The translations under genes were made by a program, and so were the position numbers. DNA of 64,000 nt from JAWLDA01 sp041686855 (lineage in GTDB: Bacteria; Bacillota; Limnochordia; DTU080; RSA5), in assembly GCA_041686855.1 (NCBI GenBank), contig JAWLDA010000004.1, positions 260,930-324,929 of the forward strand, written 5' to 3'. Shown here piece by piece: positions 9,354 to 18,297 of this stretch. Below the pieces are notes generated by a model that had not been told where the DNA came from, ran no database searches, and saw only the letters and a list, made by a program, of their open reading frames with translations. How positions within the stretch are numbered: position 1 is the stretch's first letter; the number at the start of each line of letters is the position of its first letter.

Positions 9354-10181
9354 TCAGTACCCCTTTTCTAGACGCTGTGTCAAAAAATGCGTCACCAATT
9401 GCTCAAACGTCTCTGGACGCTCCAAGTGCACGTTGTGTCCAGCTTCGGGCGCCAGGGCCAACTCTGAGTTGGGCAACAGGGCGTGCATCTCCTGGGCGAT
9501 CGTTGCGAACTTTGGGTCGAGCTCGCCCGCGATCAGGAGAGTGGGTACCCCAAGCGTGGCCAACCCCGCATGCAGTGACGCCTGTGCTCCCGTTCCCATA
9601 CCCCTGAGCGAGTTGGCCAAACCGACGGGAGCGTGCATCAACCGCTCGCGCTCTTGTGCTCTACGCACCTCCTCGGGCAGGGCCGCTTGGGTCGCGAAGA
9701 GCGGGTTCGATGCCCACCTCCGGGCAAAGGCCTCAACGCCGTGCGCTTCAATCCACGCCGCAAGTTCGCCATCCGAATGTCGGCGTTCGGCGCGGCCGGC
9801 GGCAGAGTCGATGCCGTAGGTGGCGCTCTCTAAGATCAGTTCGCTGACGCGCTCAGGCGCCTTCATTGCGACATGCAACGCCAACCGCCCGCCCATTGAG
9901 TAGCCGAGCAGCGTCGCTTGTGGCGCTTGGAGTTGATCGAGGAGTGCGAGGAGGTCGTCCACAGCACTCTCCATCGAGTAGCGACTCGGCTCATGCGGCG
10001 CGTCGGAACGACCGTGACCCAGCAAATCCACCGCGATAACACGCAAGCGATTTGCGAAGGTCGGCGCAAGAGCGCGCCAACTCTCGGCGCTCCCCGTGAA
10101 TCCGTGAAGGAGGAGGAGGGGGTGGCCGCTCCCTTCCACGCGAACATACAGTTTGACGCCATTCGTCTCAACAAAGCTCAC
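9354..10181 (-). CDS. menH: SHCHC synthase MenH
   Basis: A 275-residue alpha/beta-hydrolase placed between menD and menB, where MenH removes pyruvate from the MenD product to give SHCHC. The catalytic triad can be read: Ser in LLGYSMGGRLALH, Asp in GELDPKF, His in EAGHNVHLE. The N-terminal LLLLHGFTGSAESW and DLLGHGRSD are standard. GTG 10181 has GGAGG about 6 bases upstream and overlaps menD by 14 bases. The GYSMGGR elbow and the operon position favour MenH over a general esterase. Confidence 0.9.
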   Translation of the reverse strand: MSFVETNGVKLYVRVEGSGHPLLLLHGFTGSAESWRALAPTFANRLRVIAVDLLGHGRSDAPHEPSRYSMESAVDDLLALLDQLQAPQATLLGYSMGGRLALHVAMKAPERVSELILESATYGIDSAAGRAERRHSDGELAAWIEAHGVEAFARRWASNPLFATQAALPEEVRRAQERERLMHAPVGLANSLRGMGTGAQASLHAGLATLGVPTLLIAGELDPKFATIAQEMHALLPNSELALAPEAGHNVHLERPETFEQLVTHFLTQRLEKGY

Positions 10182-11991
10182 TGGGCCCCTCCTTGACGTC
10201 TCGGCGACCGAGGGCGCCGAGACGTGCAGCGTCGGCGTTGTACTCCTGTAACCTCTTTAATAGGCGCGATTCGATCCGGCGATGCGCAGCCAGATTCGAT
10301 TCTCGCTCGGAGGGGAACTCGACGATCGTCGCTTTGCCGGTCTCAAGGGCCACACGGAGCGCGGCACCAAACTCGTTCCACGCCTGGGGGCGAGCATACT
10401 CGAGCCCGTACAAAGAGGCAGCGTGGGCAAACTGCAGGCCGTGCGGCGTGCCAAAGAGCGCTTCAAAGTTCTCCGCCTCTTGGGCCTGGGGGAGAAACGA
10501 GAAGATGCCGCCTCCGTCGTTATTCACGACAATGATGACAAACGGGGTCTGACACGACCGTGCGGCCAACAGACCCCCAATATCGTGCAGGAACGAGAGG
10601 TCGCCGAGGACAAGCACCCCCGGTTGGTCGGCCGCGACCGCGCTGCCCAGAGCGGTGGAGACGACACCATCGATCCCGTTCGCGCCTCGATTCGCGAGCG
10701 GGTGAAGTGGTTTGCTTGAACTCCCCAGGAACGCGTCGAGATCTCTGACGGGCATACTGTTGCCGACGAAGAGGACGGCGTCCGCGGGCAGTAGGCGGGC
10801 CAGCTCCGCAAAGATGCGGCCTTCAAACATGCCCTCCTCCTGAGCGGCTGCATCGTCCAACTCCGCTCGAGCAACTCGGTTGAGGGAGTGCCATTGCTCT
10901 AACCAGGAGCCTGCGTGGCCGTTCGCGCTTGTGGTTGCCATGCGCTCCGAGGTGCAGCCGTTGAGGGCGCTGAGGAGCTCTGCGCACAGACGGGCCGGGT
11001 CGGCGCGAATCACCTGTGTAGCGCTGAGGACGGCGTCGTTCCATCCATGAGGATCAACGATGATGTGACGCTCCGCTTGCTCTTTAAGGAATAGTGTGAG
11101 CGCTTTCGAGGTTGGAAGCGCACCCAGACGTATCACGTAATCCGGGCGCAACGCCTCGCGCCACGAAGGCTCCCGCAGAATCATGTCGTAAGCGTCGACG
11201 ATGTGTCCCTTTGGGTGGGCGCCGTAACGGAGTCCCGACAGGGGATCCGCCAAAATCGGCAGTCCCAGACGTTCGGCGAGACGGACGACCGTGTCTGCGG
11301 GGAAGCCAGGTGGCATCGGTCCGCACACGAGGAGGCCGCGTTCGAACGTTGTCAGGCGCTCCGCCAAAGCGACCAACTCCGCTGCGTCGGCGCTGGGAGG
11401 TGAGGCGGGAATCAACGTCGGGACCGAACAGATACGGTGGTCGGTCAGGTAGCTGGAGTCGGGTGGCGTCAGGGGCTCACGCAGCGGGAAGTTTAAATGT
11501 ACCGGACCGACGGGTGTCGACGTCGCCTCGAGTACAGCCCGCGCTCCCGCCGCGGTAAAGTAACGTAAGCTCTCCTGATTCTCCTCGGGCAACGGCATAT
11601 CCGTGAACCACTTCACGTGGCTGCCGTAAAGGCGGATTTGATCGATGGTTTGTGGAGCGCCCAGGTCGCGGGCCTCGTGCGGTCGGTCGGCCGTCATCAC
11701 CACAAGGGGAACACGCGCGTAGTGCGCTTCGACGACTGCCGGCAGGTAGTTGGCCGCGGCGGTCCCCGATGTGCAGATGAGACCGACCGGACGGTTGAGC
11801 CACTTCGCCATCCCGAGCGCGAAGAAAGCGGCGGAGCGCTCGTCGATCATGACCTGCGTCGAGATGCCGGGGTGGCGATCAGCAAAGATGGTGAGTGGGG
11901 TCGACCGAGAGCCCGGCGAGAGGATCACGTGACGGAGACCGGCGTGATAAAGGGCGTCCATGAATGATTGGATAGCTTGGAAGGCGCTCAT
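10168..11991 (-). CDS. menD: SEPHCHC synthase MenD
   Basis: A 607-residue thiamine-diphosphate enzyme joining isochorismate and 2-oxoglutarate, the first committed step of menaquinone synthesis. The N-terminal Pyr domain has HVILSPGSRSTPL and the catalytic Glu in MIDERSAAFFALG; CTSGTAAANYLPAV follows. The C-terminal PP domain has the ThDP/Mg motif beginning LGDLSFLHD and ending in NNDGGGIFSFLPQ. Size and motifs are typical. ATG 11991 overlaps the menF stop as ATGA and the 3' end overlaps menH. Confidence 0.96.
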   Translation of the reverse strand: MSAFQAIQSFMDALYHAGLRHVILSPGSRSTPLTIFADRHPGISTQVMIDERSAAFFALGMAKWLNRPVGLICTSGTAAANYLPAVVEAHYARVPLVVMTADRPHEARDLGAPQTIDQIRLYGSHVKWFTDMPLPEENQESLRYFTAAGARAVLEATSTPVGPVHLNFPLREPLTPPDSSYLTDHRICSVPTLIPASPPSADAAELVALAERLTTFERGLLVCGPMPPGFPADTVVRLAERLGLPILADPLSGLRYGAHPKGHIVDAYDMILREPSWREALRPDYVIRLGALPTSKALTLFLKEQAERHIIVDPHGWNDAVLSATQVIRADPARLCAELLSALNGCTSERMATTSANGHAGSWLEQWHSLNRVARAELDDAAAQEEGMFEGRIFAELARLLPADAVLFVGNSMPVRDLDAFLGSSSKPLHPLANRGANGIDGVVSTALGSAVAADQPGVLVLGDLSFLHDIGGLLAARSCQTPFVIIVVNNDGGGIFSFLPQAQEAENFEALFGTPHGLQFAHAASLYGLEYARPQAWNEFGAALRVALETGKATIVEFPSERESNLAAHRRIESRLLKRLQEYNADAARLGALGRRDVKEGPSELC

Positions 11992-13484
11992 CGGACGCCA
12001 CGCACCAAACTGTCGAGGATGACGTTCAACTTGATGCGTGACTCTTCCAACTCACGGTCGGGCGCGGAACCGTCGACGATTCCACAGCCGGCGTAGAGGA
12101 CGGCCTCTTCCGGAGTAATCAGGGCAGAACGAATGCCGACGGCCATCTCGCCACTCCCTTGCGGCGTCAACCAGCCGATCGGACCCGCATACCACCCTCG
12201 AGAGACAGGTTCGTGCCGAGCGATGAGCGCGAGCGCTTTGTTCAACGGATAGCCGCCGACAGCCGGCGTCGGGTGGAGCGCTTCCACTAAGTCGACGATA
12301 TGCGTCCGGCGCTTGAGGACGCCCTCCACCGGCGTGCAAAGGTGCTGTACGGTCGGGAATCGCAAAACGTCCGGCGTCTCGTCGGCGTCGATGGTGACGC
12401 ACCATGGTCCGAGACGTTCGTTTAACCAGCGGCGTACTATTTCGTGTTCACGTCGATCTTTCGCGCTGTTCAACAATTCCGTGGCTAAGCGCTCATCCTC
12501 TCCGGGATGGGCGCCCCGGCGGGTCGATCCGGCCAACGCCACGGTACGCACGGACTCGCCGTCCACATCAATGAGCCGCTCAGGCGTGGCCCCGACAAAC
12601 GCGTCACCGCCGCGGACAACGGCGAAGATGTAACTCTCTTTATGTTCCTGTTCGAGTCGGTTGATGAGCCCCGAGAGATCACAAGGGCTAGGCATTGGGA
12701 TCCGCACGTGCCGGGCGAGGACCGTCTTGTCGACGGTTCCGGCTCGGGCCGCCTGCGCCAGCTGCTCGACGGAGCCTGACCAAGCGGCGAGGTCGTGCTC
12801 GTGCTGCGAGAATGCTGTCTCACTCCACGCAACCTTGAAGTTAGACGAGCTAGACGCCACGGTGGACGCGAGCGGCCGAGGAGCCTCGCTTGCAGCAGAG
12901 ACGAGGCGACTCAGGAGCCGGGTCCGTTCGGCGCCGAGGCGGTGAGCAACTTCACTCAGGGACGTTTTACCGTCAAGTGAGGCGGTCTGTGTGAGCCACG
13001 TTCCACCCCCGCTACGGACGAGCGTGAACTGGGGCAAGGTAAAGAGCGCGTCGGGAAACGCACGCCAAGGGAGTACCTTATCGGCGCCAACCGATGGCTG
13101 GGCCGCGTCGCCGGGGGCAAACGAGAAGCCTCCGTAAAGGAGTGGGCCGGCGATGCGAGCGTCGTCAGGCTCCTGGGCAGCACGATGAGTGATCTCGAGC
13201 TCCTGTAACTCTTTCCGCACCTGTGCGAAGCGTTCGGCGCCGGCCGCCGTAATGAGCCGTACGGTTCCGATCGCCCCGACCTCAAACCGCCGCAAGGGGT
13301 CCGCCCAATAGAAACGATTCTCCCAAGTCGATTCTCCAAACAAGGCCAAGGGGTCGATCGCCGACACGCGGGTGGTGAGACTGACGTACCGTCGTCCCTT
13401 CTCGACTTCCTCAGAAGGGGCGGCCTGCTGAAGAAGATCGAGCCACATGGCTTCGTCCGTAGCCGCCGTGTGCACACCCCTCAT
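11988..13484 (-). CDS. menF: Isochorismate synthase MenF
   Basis: A 498-residue chorismate-binding enzyme converting chorismate to isochorismate. The C-terminal 280 residues carry the family signature: KTVLARHVRI, FVGATPERLI, ALAGSTRRG, LNSAKDRREHEIV, LHPTPAVGGYP, GWYAGPIGW and YAGCGIVDGSAPDRELEE. The N-terminal part is variable, with LLYGGFSF. The family lysine used as general base in isochorismate synthases matches KTVLAR. Its ATG overlaps the tetR stop (ATGA) and its own stop overlaps the menD start. Position ahead of menD makes MenF more likely than a siderophore-type enzyme. Confidence 0.94.
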   Translation of the reverse strand: MRGVHTAATDEAMWLDLLQQAAPSEEVEKGRRYVSLTTRVSAIDPLALFGESTWENRFYWADPLRRFEVGAIGTVRLITAAGAERFAQVRKELQELEITHRAAQEPDDARIAGPLLYGGFSFAPGDAAQPSVGADKVLPWRAFPDALFTLPQFTLVRSGGGTWLTQTASLDGKTSLSEVAHRLGAERTRLLSRLVSAASEAPRPLASTVASSSSNFKVAWSETAFSQHEHDLAAWSGSVEQLAQAARAGTVDKTVLARHVRIPMPSPCDLSGLINRLEQEHKESYIFAVVRGGDAFVGATPERLIDVDGESVRTVALAGSTRRGAHPGEDERLATELLNSAKDRREHEIVRRWLNERLGPWCVTIDADETPDVLRFPTVQHLCTPVEGVLKRRTHIVDLVEALHPTPAVGGYPLNKALALIARHEPVSRGWYAGPIGWLTPQGSGEMAVGIRSALITPEEAVLYAGCGIVDGSAPDRELEESRIKLNVILDSLVRGVR

Positions 13485-14149
13485 GCGCGCTCACGCTCCT
13501 CTGGGGCCGGGGCCTGAACGCTGGCAAGGAGGAGGGCGCGCAACTGGGGCAGCGCCTCCTCGAGGTTCTCAGGCTGGCCGGTGTGCAACCAACGAAGGAC
13601 GATCTCATTGATAGCTCCGAGCCACGCATAGGCCGCCAGTTCGGTATCGACGGGGGGGATAGCGCCCTCATCGACGGCGCGGTCGAGGTGACGTTGAATC
13701 AATTGGGCAAACTCGGAATGCACGGCGAAGAGCTTCGCGTTGAAGGCGTGGCCCAAACCCGCGGCTTCGATGAGGAGGATGCGGGCCAAGCGGCGGTGTT
13801 TGGCGAACTCATCGAGGAAGGTGCGCAACGCCGCGTCTACTTTGCGGAGCGCACCGCGCTCTGTCTCGATCGCGGCTTCGACTCGGCGGACAAGGTGCCC
13901 GTTCAATTTGTCGACGAGCGCCAAAAAGATCCCCTGTTTGCTGGGGAAGAAGTGGTAAAATGACCCCTTCGATGTGCTGGAAGCCTGCACGATATCGTCG
14001 ACGGCGGCCTGGTAGTATCCCTTATGCGCGAAGATATCCATGGCCGCCTCTAAAATGCGGGCGCGCGTCGACGGTCGTTCCCGTCGGTCCCCGCCTTCGG
14101 TGTCGGCATGCTGAATCACCCGATCGGCGGATTCACTCGATGGGCTCAC
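13481..14149 (-). CDS. TetR-family regulator heading the men operon
   Basis: A 222-residue TetR/AcrR-type repressor. After an N-terminal extension of about 30 residues comes the HTH region: ARILEAAMDIFAHKGYYQAAVDDIV, shown here only as its ends ARILEAAM and AAVDDIV, then SKGSFYHFFPSKQGIF. The C-terminal ligand domain is all-helical. GTG 14149 is chosen because AGGGGG stands 9 bases upstream. It is the first cistron of the men operon, overlapping menF by 4 bases. An 18-base palindrome 62 bases upstream is its probable operator, implying autoregulation and control of menaquinone genes. The ligand is unknown; related regulators often bind acyl-CoA or aromatic intermediates. Confidence 0.88.
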   Translation of the reverse strand: MSPSSESADRVIQHADTEGGDRRERPSTRARILEAAMDIFAHKGYYQAAVDDIVQASSTSKGSFYHFFPSKQGIFLALVDKLNGHLVRRVEAAIETERGALRKVDAALRTFLDEFAKHRRLARILLIEAAGLGHAFNAKLFAVHSEFAQLIQRHLDRAVDEGAIPPVDTELAAYAWLGAINEIVLRWLHTGQPENLEEALPQLRALLLASVQAPAPEERERA

Positions 14150-14210
14150 AGGAGGGCACCCCCTAAAATGACTCGTCCGTGCAACACGACATGTCTGAGA
14201 TGAAAATACT

Positions 14211-14228
14211 AGACCGACTCGTCGGTCT
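14211..14228. promoter_or_regulatory. Putative TetR operator palindrome
   Basis: AGACCGAC and GTCGGTCT form 8-bp perfect arms around a 2-base centre. The site lies in the 85-base gap between the menC stop and the tetR start, upstream of tetR on its strand, with TAGTAT next to it as a possible -10. Size and symmetry suit a TetR-family dimer. Assignment is by position only. Confidence 0.55.
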
Positions 14229-14234
14229 CCTTCT

Positions 14235-15359
14235 TCAGAGCAAGGAATCTCGAGTGAGGGTGACGCTGCGGAGGGTATGTGCAGCGAGTCGTTTCTCGGA
14301 GAGGCGTACACCGATCCCTACACCCTCCGGAAGAGCGATACACCCCGGCGTCGCGAACTCAATGGGCGGATCAACGAGGTCACGAGTGAGGTAGTGTTCC
14401 GGTGGGGAGAGGTCTGCCGGCAGGGTGAAATTGCTGAGTGATGCGATCGCCAGATTGTGAGCCCGTCCAATCCCAGTCTCGAGCAGGCCGCCGCACCAAA
14501 CGGGTACGTTGTGCGCTTGACACAAGTCGTGAATGCGCACGGCCGCCGTATGACCGCCTACACGGCCGACTTTGAGGTTGACGATGCGACAACTGCCCAG
14601 CTCGAGCGCGTGCCGGGCACTCTCGATGCTCGTGATGCTCTCATCGAGGCAGATCGGTGTGGCGAGACGGCGCTGCAGTTTGGCGTGGTCGAGCAGATCT
14701 TCCCAGTCCAAGGGTTGCTCGATCATCTCCACGCTGTATTCGTCGAGGGCTTGTAGGCGCTCGGCCTCAGCAAGGGTGTAGGCTGAATTGGCATCGAGCG
14801 CCAACGGAAAGTCGCCGAAGCGCCGTCGCAGGCGGTGCACCGGCTCGATATCCCATCCCGGTCTCACTTTGATCTTCACGCGGCGGAAACCGGCTGCGAG
14901 GGCCGACTCGACGTGGCGACAGAGTGCGTCGATGTCGGTGGGTATGCCGATGACTGCGCCCGTCTCAATTTGGCCGCGCGTTTGGCCGAGGCAGACGGCG
15001 AGTGGCTGGGCGCATCGTTGCGCGAAAAGATCCCAAAGCGCCCCCTCCATTCCGGCTTTAGCGGTGTAGTTGCGGCGAATGCTCTCAAATGCTTCGGCGA
15101 GGTGACTCGGGTGCTCCCAGCGGGACTTGAGCGCGATGGGCGCGAGGTACTCAACGAGGAGATGCCACGCCGTTCCGACACTCTCTTCGGTGTAGAGGGG
15201 AGGAGAGATCGGCGCCGATTCACCCAAGCCGCGCTGGTTGTCGGTGTCCCATGCCTCCACGATGATGACATGGCGTCGCTTGAGCGTGCCAAAACTGGTG
15301 ACAAAGGGCGAGCGCAGAGGGAGTGAGACTTCTCGTAGTACAATGCGTTCGAGTCGCAA
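14235..15359 (-). CDS. menC: o-Succinylbenzoate synthase MenC
   Basis: A 374-residue enolase-superfamily enzyme (MenC type 2, the NAAAR/OSBS group) dehydrating SHCHC to o-succinylbenzoate. The N-terminal capping domain begins RIVLREVSLPLRSPFVTSFG. Barrel motifs: the KxK base in RRVKIKV, the metal Asp in LDANSAY, IEQPLDWEDL, LDESITS and the second lysine in NLKVGRVGG. The start is taken as TTG 15359, giving the standard MRLERI opening, though no strong ribosome site is visible. It is transcribed towards tetR, separated by the operator-like palindrome, so it may have its own promoter in the 51-base gap facing the CtaM-like gene. Confidence 0.92.
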   Translation of the reverse strand: MRLERIVLREVSLPLRSPFVTSFGTLKRRHVIIVEAWDTDNQRGLGESAPISPPLYTEESVGTAWHLLVEYLAPIALKSRWEHPSHLAEAFESIRRNYTAKAGMEGALWDLFAQRCAQPLAVCLGQTRGQIETGAVIGIPTDIDALCRHVESALAAGFRRVKIKVRPGWDIEPVHRLRRRFGDFPLALDANSAYTLAEAERLQALDEYSVEMIEQPLDWEDLLDHAKLQRRLATPICLDESITSIESARHALELGSCRIVNLKVGRVGGHTAAVRIHDLCQAHNVPVWCGGLLETGIGRAHNLAIASLSNFTLPADLSPPEHYLTRDLVDPPIEFATPGCIALPEGVGIGVRLSEKRLAAHTLRSVTLTRDSLL

Positions 15360-15410
15360 AGGATTATCTCATCGCCTTTCGAATTGAATGCCGAAAGGAG
15401 CCCAACGTCC

Positions 15411-15833
15411 ATGCAATCGATTTTAGCGAGTCTGCCAACCCTCAACGCCATCCTCAACTCAATCGCTGCCGTTCTGCTCGTCCTCGGTTTCGCCGCGATC
15501 AAGGCAGGTGACCGCTCGCGGCACCGCCGCTATATGCTCTCGACGGCGGTCGTCTCAGGGATCTTCCTCGTCTCATACGTCATCAAAACGATCTATCACG
15601 GCACCACGCTCTATGGAGGCACAGGGCTGAGCCGGGTGGTCTATTTGAGCGTGCTATTTTCCCACCTCACCTTGGCCATCGGACTGGTGCCGCTCGCCGC
15701 CGTGACGTTGATCCGAGGGTTACAAGCACGATTCGATCGCCACCGCGCCATCGCCCGATGGACACTGCCGATTTGGCTCTACGTCTCGGTCACCGGCGTC
15801 CTTGTCTACCTCATGCTGAGGCCGTGGTATTAG
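15411..15833 (+). CDS. DUF420 membrane protein, CtaM-like
   Basis: A 140-residue protein with four hydrophobic segments (about residues 7-27, 42-62, 77-100, 115-135) and the DUF420 pattern: AGDRSRHRRYML after the first helix, HG near the middle and FDRHRAIARWTLPIW before the last. The Bacillus relative YozB (CtaM) is needed for active haem-copper cytochrome oxidase. Start ATG 15411 has AAAGGAG 10 bases upstream. The gene is divergent from menC and its 3' end overlaps the convergent Lon-related gene by 23 bases. The function in oxidase maturation is inferred from family only. Confidence 0.82.
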   Translation: MQSILASLPTLNAILNSIAAVLLVLGFAAIKAGDRSRHRRYMLSTAVVSGIFLVSYVIKTIYHGTTLYGGTGLSRVVYLSVLFSHLTLAIGLVPLAAVTLIRGLQARFDRHRAIARWTLPIWLYVSVTGVLVYLMLRPWY

Positions 15834-18240
15834 AGTCGGATGTCTTGCCGCCCTGCGTCGATCGATTAAAGGTTTTCAGCCGCACCGCCATTCGCATGAG
15901 GCTCTCGCCCACTTGATGCATGACCGAGCCGGCGGGGTACGTTCCGTCGGCGTCGCGCGTGCCGACGTCAAGGCCCGTCAAGAGAGAAAGGGCCTCCTCG
16001 ACCCGCTCGACGGTGTAAACGTGAAACTCTCCGGCTCTGGCGGCTTCGACGATATCCTCGCGCAGCATCAAGTTCTTCGCGTTGCTGTGGGGGATGATCA
16101 CCCCTTGCTCACCTGTAAGACCGCGAGTCTTGCACACATCGTAAAAGCCTTCGATCTTTTCATTGACGCCGCCGATGGCTTGGACGTTCCCCTTTTGGTC
16201 AATGGAGCCGGTGATGGCGATCTCTTGGCGAATGGGCGCCTCGGCCAGACTTGAGAGTATCGCGCACAGTTCGGCGCAGGAGGCGCTGTCGCCGTCGACA
16301 CCAGAGTAGCTCTGCTCAAAGACGAGGCGGGCCGACAGGGAGAGGGGTATCTCTTGCCCGAAGTGTTCGTACAAGTACCCCGACAAGATCATGACGCCCT
16401 TGCTGTGCAACGGCCCACCCAACTTCACCTGGCGCTCGATGTCGACGATACCCCCTTGGCCAAGTGAAACCGTGCATGTGATGCGACTGGGGCGGCCAAA
16501 GGTGTAATCCCCCACGGAGAGGACGGTGAGGCCGTTAACCTGGCCAACCATACGACCCGTGGTGGGAATGACGAAGGTCTCCTCGTGGATCGTCTCCTGG
16601 ATACGGTCTTCAATCAAGTTGAGTCGATGACGCCGTTCACTCAGGGCACGGGTCACGTGTTCGGCGCTGACCGATTCTGCGTTCTCGTGGCGCGCCCAGT
16701 ACGAAGCCTCACGCAGGACGTCGGCAATCAGGGAGAATTTGGTCGACAGGCGCTCTTGATGCTCGGCGATCCGTGAACCGTGCTCGATGATCTTTGCCAC
16801 GGCGCTCGAGTCCAAATTACACAAAGACTCACTCGCGCACAGCCGTCCGACCAGCCCGACGTACGCATCAACGCCGACGCTCGTGCGCGGCATACTCGTA
16901 TCAAACTCGGCTTTCACCTTGAAGAGCTCTGCGAACTCGGGATCATGGGCGTAGAGAAGCGCGTACATGTTTGGAGTGCCCATGAGGACGACTTTAATCC
17001 TAAAGGGAATCGGCAGGGGGCGCAGACTCTTGGTCGTCGGAACACCGGCCCGGTCGAGAGGCTCCTCGAGCTCAATCTCGTGCTCCCGCAGAGCGCGTTT
17101 GAGCGCGTCCCAACTGAGAGGATTCTTGAGGAGCTCGTCCGCATTTAGGACGAGGAAGCCTCCGGCGGCCGTGTGGAGCGTCCCGCCCTTGATCAGCGAA
17201 AAGTCAGTGTACAAGGTGCCCATGTGAGCCTCTCGCTCGATGCGTCCAAAGAGGTGAAAGTACGAAGGGTTCGACTCAAAGATAACGGGGGCGCCTTCAA
17301 GGCCGCCGTTGTCAACGATTACGTTCACGCCGTATCGGCGCTCGAGCGAGGGTGCGGGACGGCCGGTCGAGGGGGCTTCGTCGCTTTCAGGCTCACTGGG
17401 TCTGAGAAAGGCAGCTCCGTTCGCCACGACGTCTGCTTCGACGGCCTTGAGGTGTTGCACCACTTCGGGCAGGCTCGCATACTTTTCACGCAAGTCTTCG
17501 AGGATGCCGCCGACTGCGAAGCGCGTCACCTCGCTGTTGAGTTGGCGTACGCGCTCCATCATGGCCGTCTCGGCGCGGCGAATCTCCTTCATGGCTTCAC
17601 CCAGGAGTTGTTCGAGATCGCCGCTTACGCGACGCAGTCGTTCTTTCTCCTCAGGGGTGAGCGCGGCCATCGCAGCCTCATCGGCGATCTGGCCGTTGAT
17701 GAGCGGTACAAGAAAGAGCCCCATTTGCGTCGTGCGCAATGCGAAGCCGGCATGAGTCGCGGCCTCTTCGACTTGCGAGAGACGCTTGAGGCGCTCCTGG
17801 TCGAATTGGCCTTTAAGGGCCGTGCGACGTTTGGAGTACTCGTCGCTTTCAAACGCTTGCTTGATCTGCTCACGCGCGGTCTGTACAAACCGTTCCATAT
17901 CGGCGCGAAAGGCGCGGCCTTGGCCGGGCGGGAGCGAGAGCGCTCTGGGGCGGTACGAATCTATAAAGTTATACACGTAACACCAGTCGTTTGGCGTGGG
18001 CTGTGTTTTAGCAAATCCTTCGATAAACGTCTGTATTGCTGTATTCTTACCGGTACCAGCTGGTCCCGAGACAAAGACGTTGAAACCTTTCTCGTCGATT
18101 CCCAGACCGAAGTGGAGAGCGCGTACCGCGCGCTCTTGGCCGACGATACTCTCTAAGGGTTTCACATCAGCGGTTGTCTCGAAGTGCAGCTCAGCAGGGT
18201 CCGTGACTCGGCGAAGTTGCTCGGCGGCAAGTTTAGGCAA
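15811..18240 (-). CDS. Lon-related ATP-dependent protease (AAA_32 type)
   Basis: An 809-residue protease of the Lon-related family with an AAA_32 domain instead of the LAN N-domain of classical Lon. The P-loop is GPAGTGKNTA near residue 60; a long coiled coil (about 140-270) interrupts the ATPase domain, and GGFLVLNADELL is the Walker-B-like part. The C-terminal Lon protease domain (about 570-770) carries the Ser-Lys dyad: Ser in DGDSASCAELC and Lys in GGVNEKIEGF. Substrates of this family are poorly known. It is a single gene, overlapping the convergent DUF420 gene at its 3' end. Start ATG at 18240 gives the usual MPKLAAEQLRR opening. Confidence 0.9.
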   Translation of the reverse strand: MPKLAAEQLRRVTDPAELHFETTADVKPLESIVGQERAVRALHFGLGIDEKGFNVFVSGPAGTGKNTAIQTFIEGFAKTQPTPNDWCYVYNFIDSYRPRALSLPPGQGRAFRADMERFVQTAREQIKQAFESDEYSKRRTALKGQFDQERLKRLSQVEEAATHAGFALRTTQMGLFLVPLINGQIADEAAMAALTPEEKERLRRVSGDLEQLLGEAMKEIRRAETAMMERVRQLNSEVTRFAVGGILEDLREKYASLPEVVQHLKAVEADVVANGAAFLRPSEPESDEAPSTGRPAPSLERRYGVNVIVDNGGLEGAPVIFESNPSYFHLFGRIEREAHMGTLYTDFSLIKGGTLHTAAGGFLVLNADELLKNPLSWDALKRALREHEIELEEPLDRAGVPTTKSLRPLPIPFRIKVVLMGTPNMYALLYAHDPEFAELFKVKAEFDTSMPRTSVGVDAYVGLVGRLCASESLCNLDSSAVAKIIEHGSRIAEHQERLSTKFSLIADVLREASYWARHENAESVSAEHVTRALSERRHRLNLIEDRIQETIHEETFVIPTTGRMVGQVNGLTVLSVGDYTFGRPSRITCTVSLGQGGIVDIERQVKLGGPLHSKGVMILSGYLYEHFGQEIPLSLSARLVFEQSYSGVDGDSASCAELCAILSSLAEAPIRQEIAITGSIDQKGNVQAIGGVNEKIEGFYDVCKTRGLTGEQGVIIPHSNAKNLMLREDIVEAARAGEFHVYTVERVEEALSLLTGLDVGTRDADGTYPAGSVMHQVGESLMRMAVRLKTFNRSTQGGKTSDSNTTASA

Positions 18241-18297
18241 CGCAGATCATCCTCACGTGACTCGTGATTACAGGCAAGACAAGAGCAAGCAGGTGCC

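Noticed and set aside
17173..18156. Long open frame on the plus strand opposite the Lon-related gene
   Set aside because: It is a shadow of the real coding strand in GC-rich DNA: no ribosome site, no recognisable domains, and the minus-strand gene has all protease motifs.
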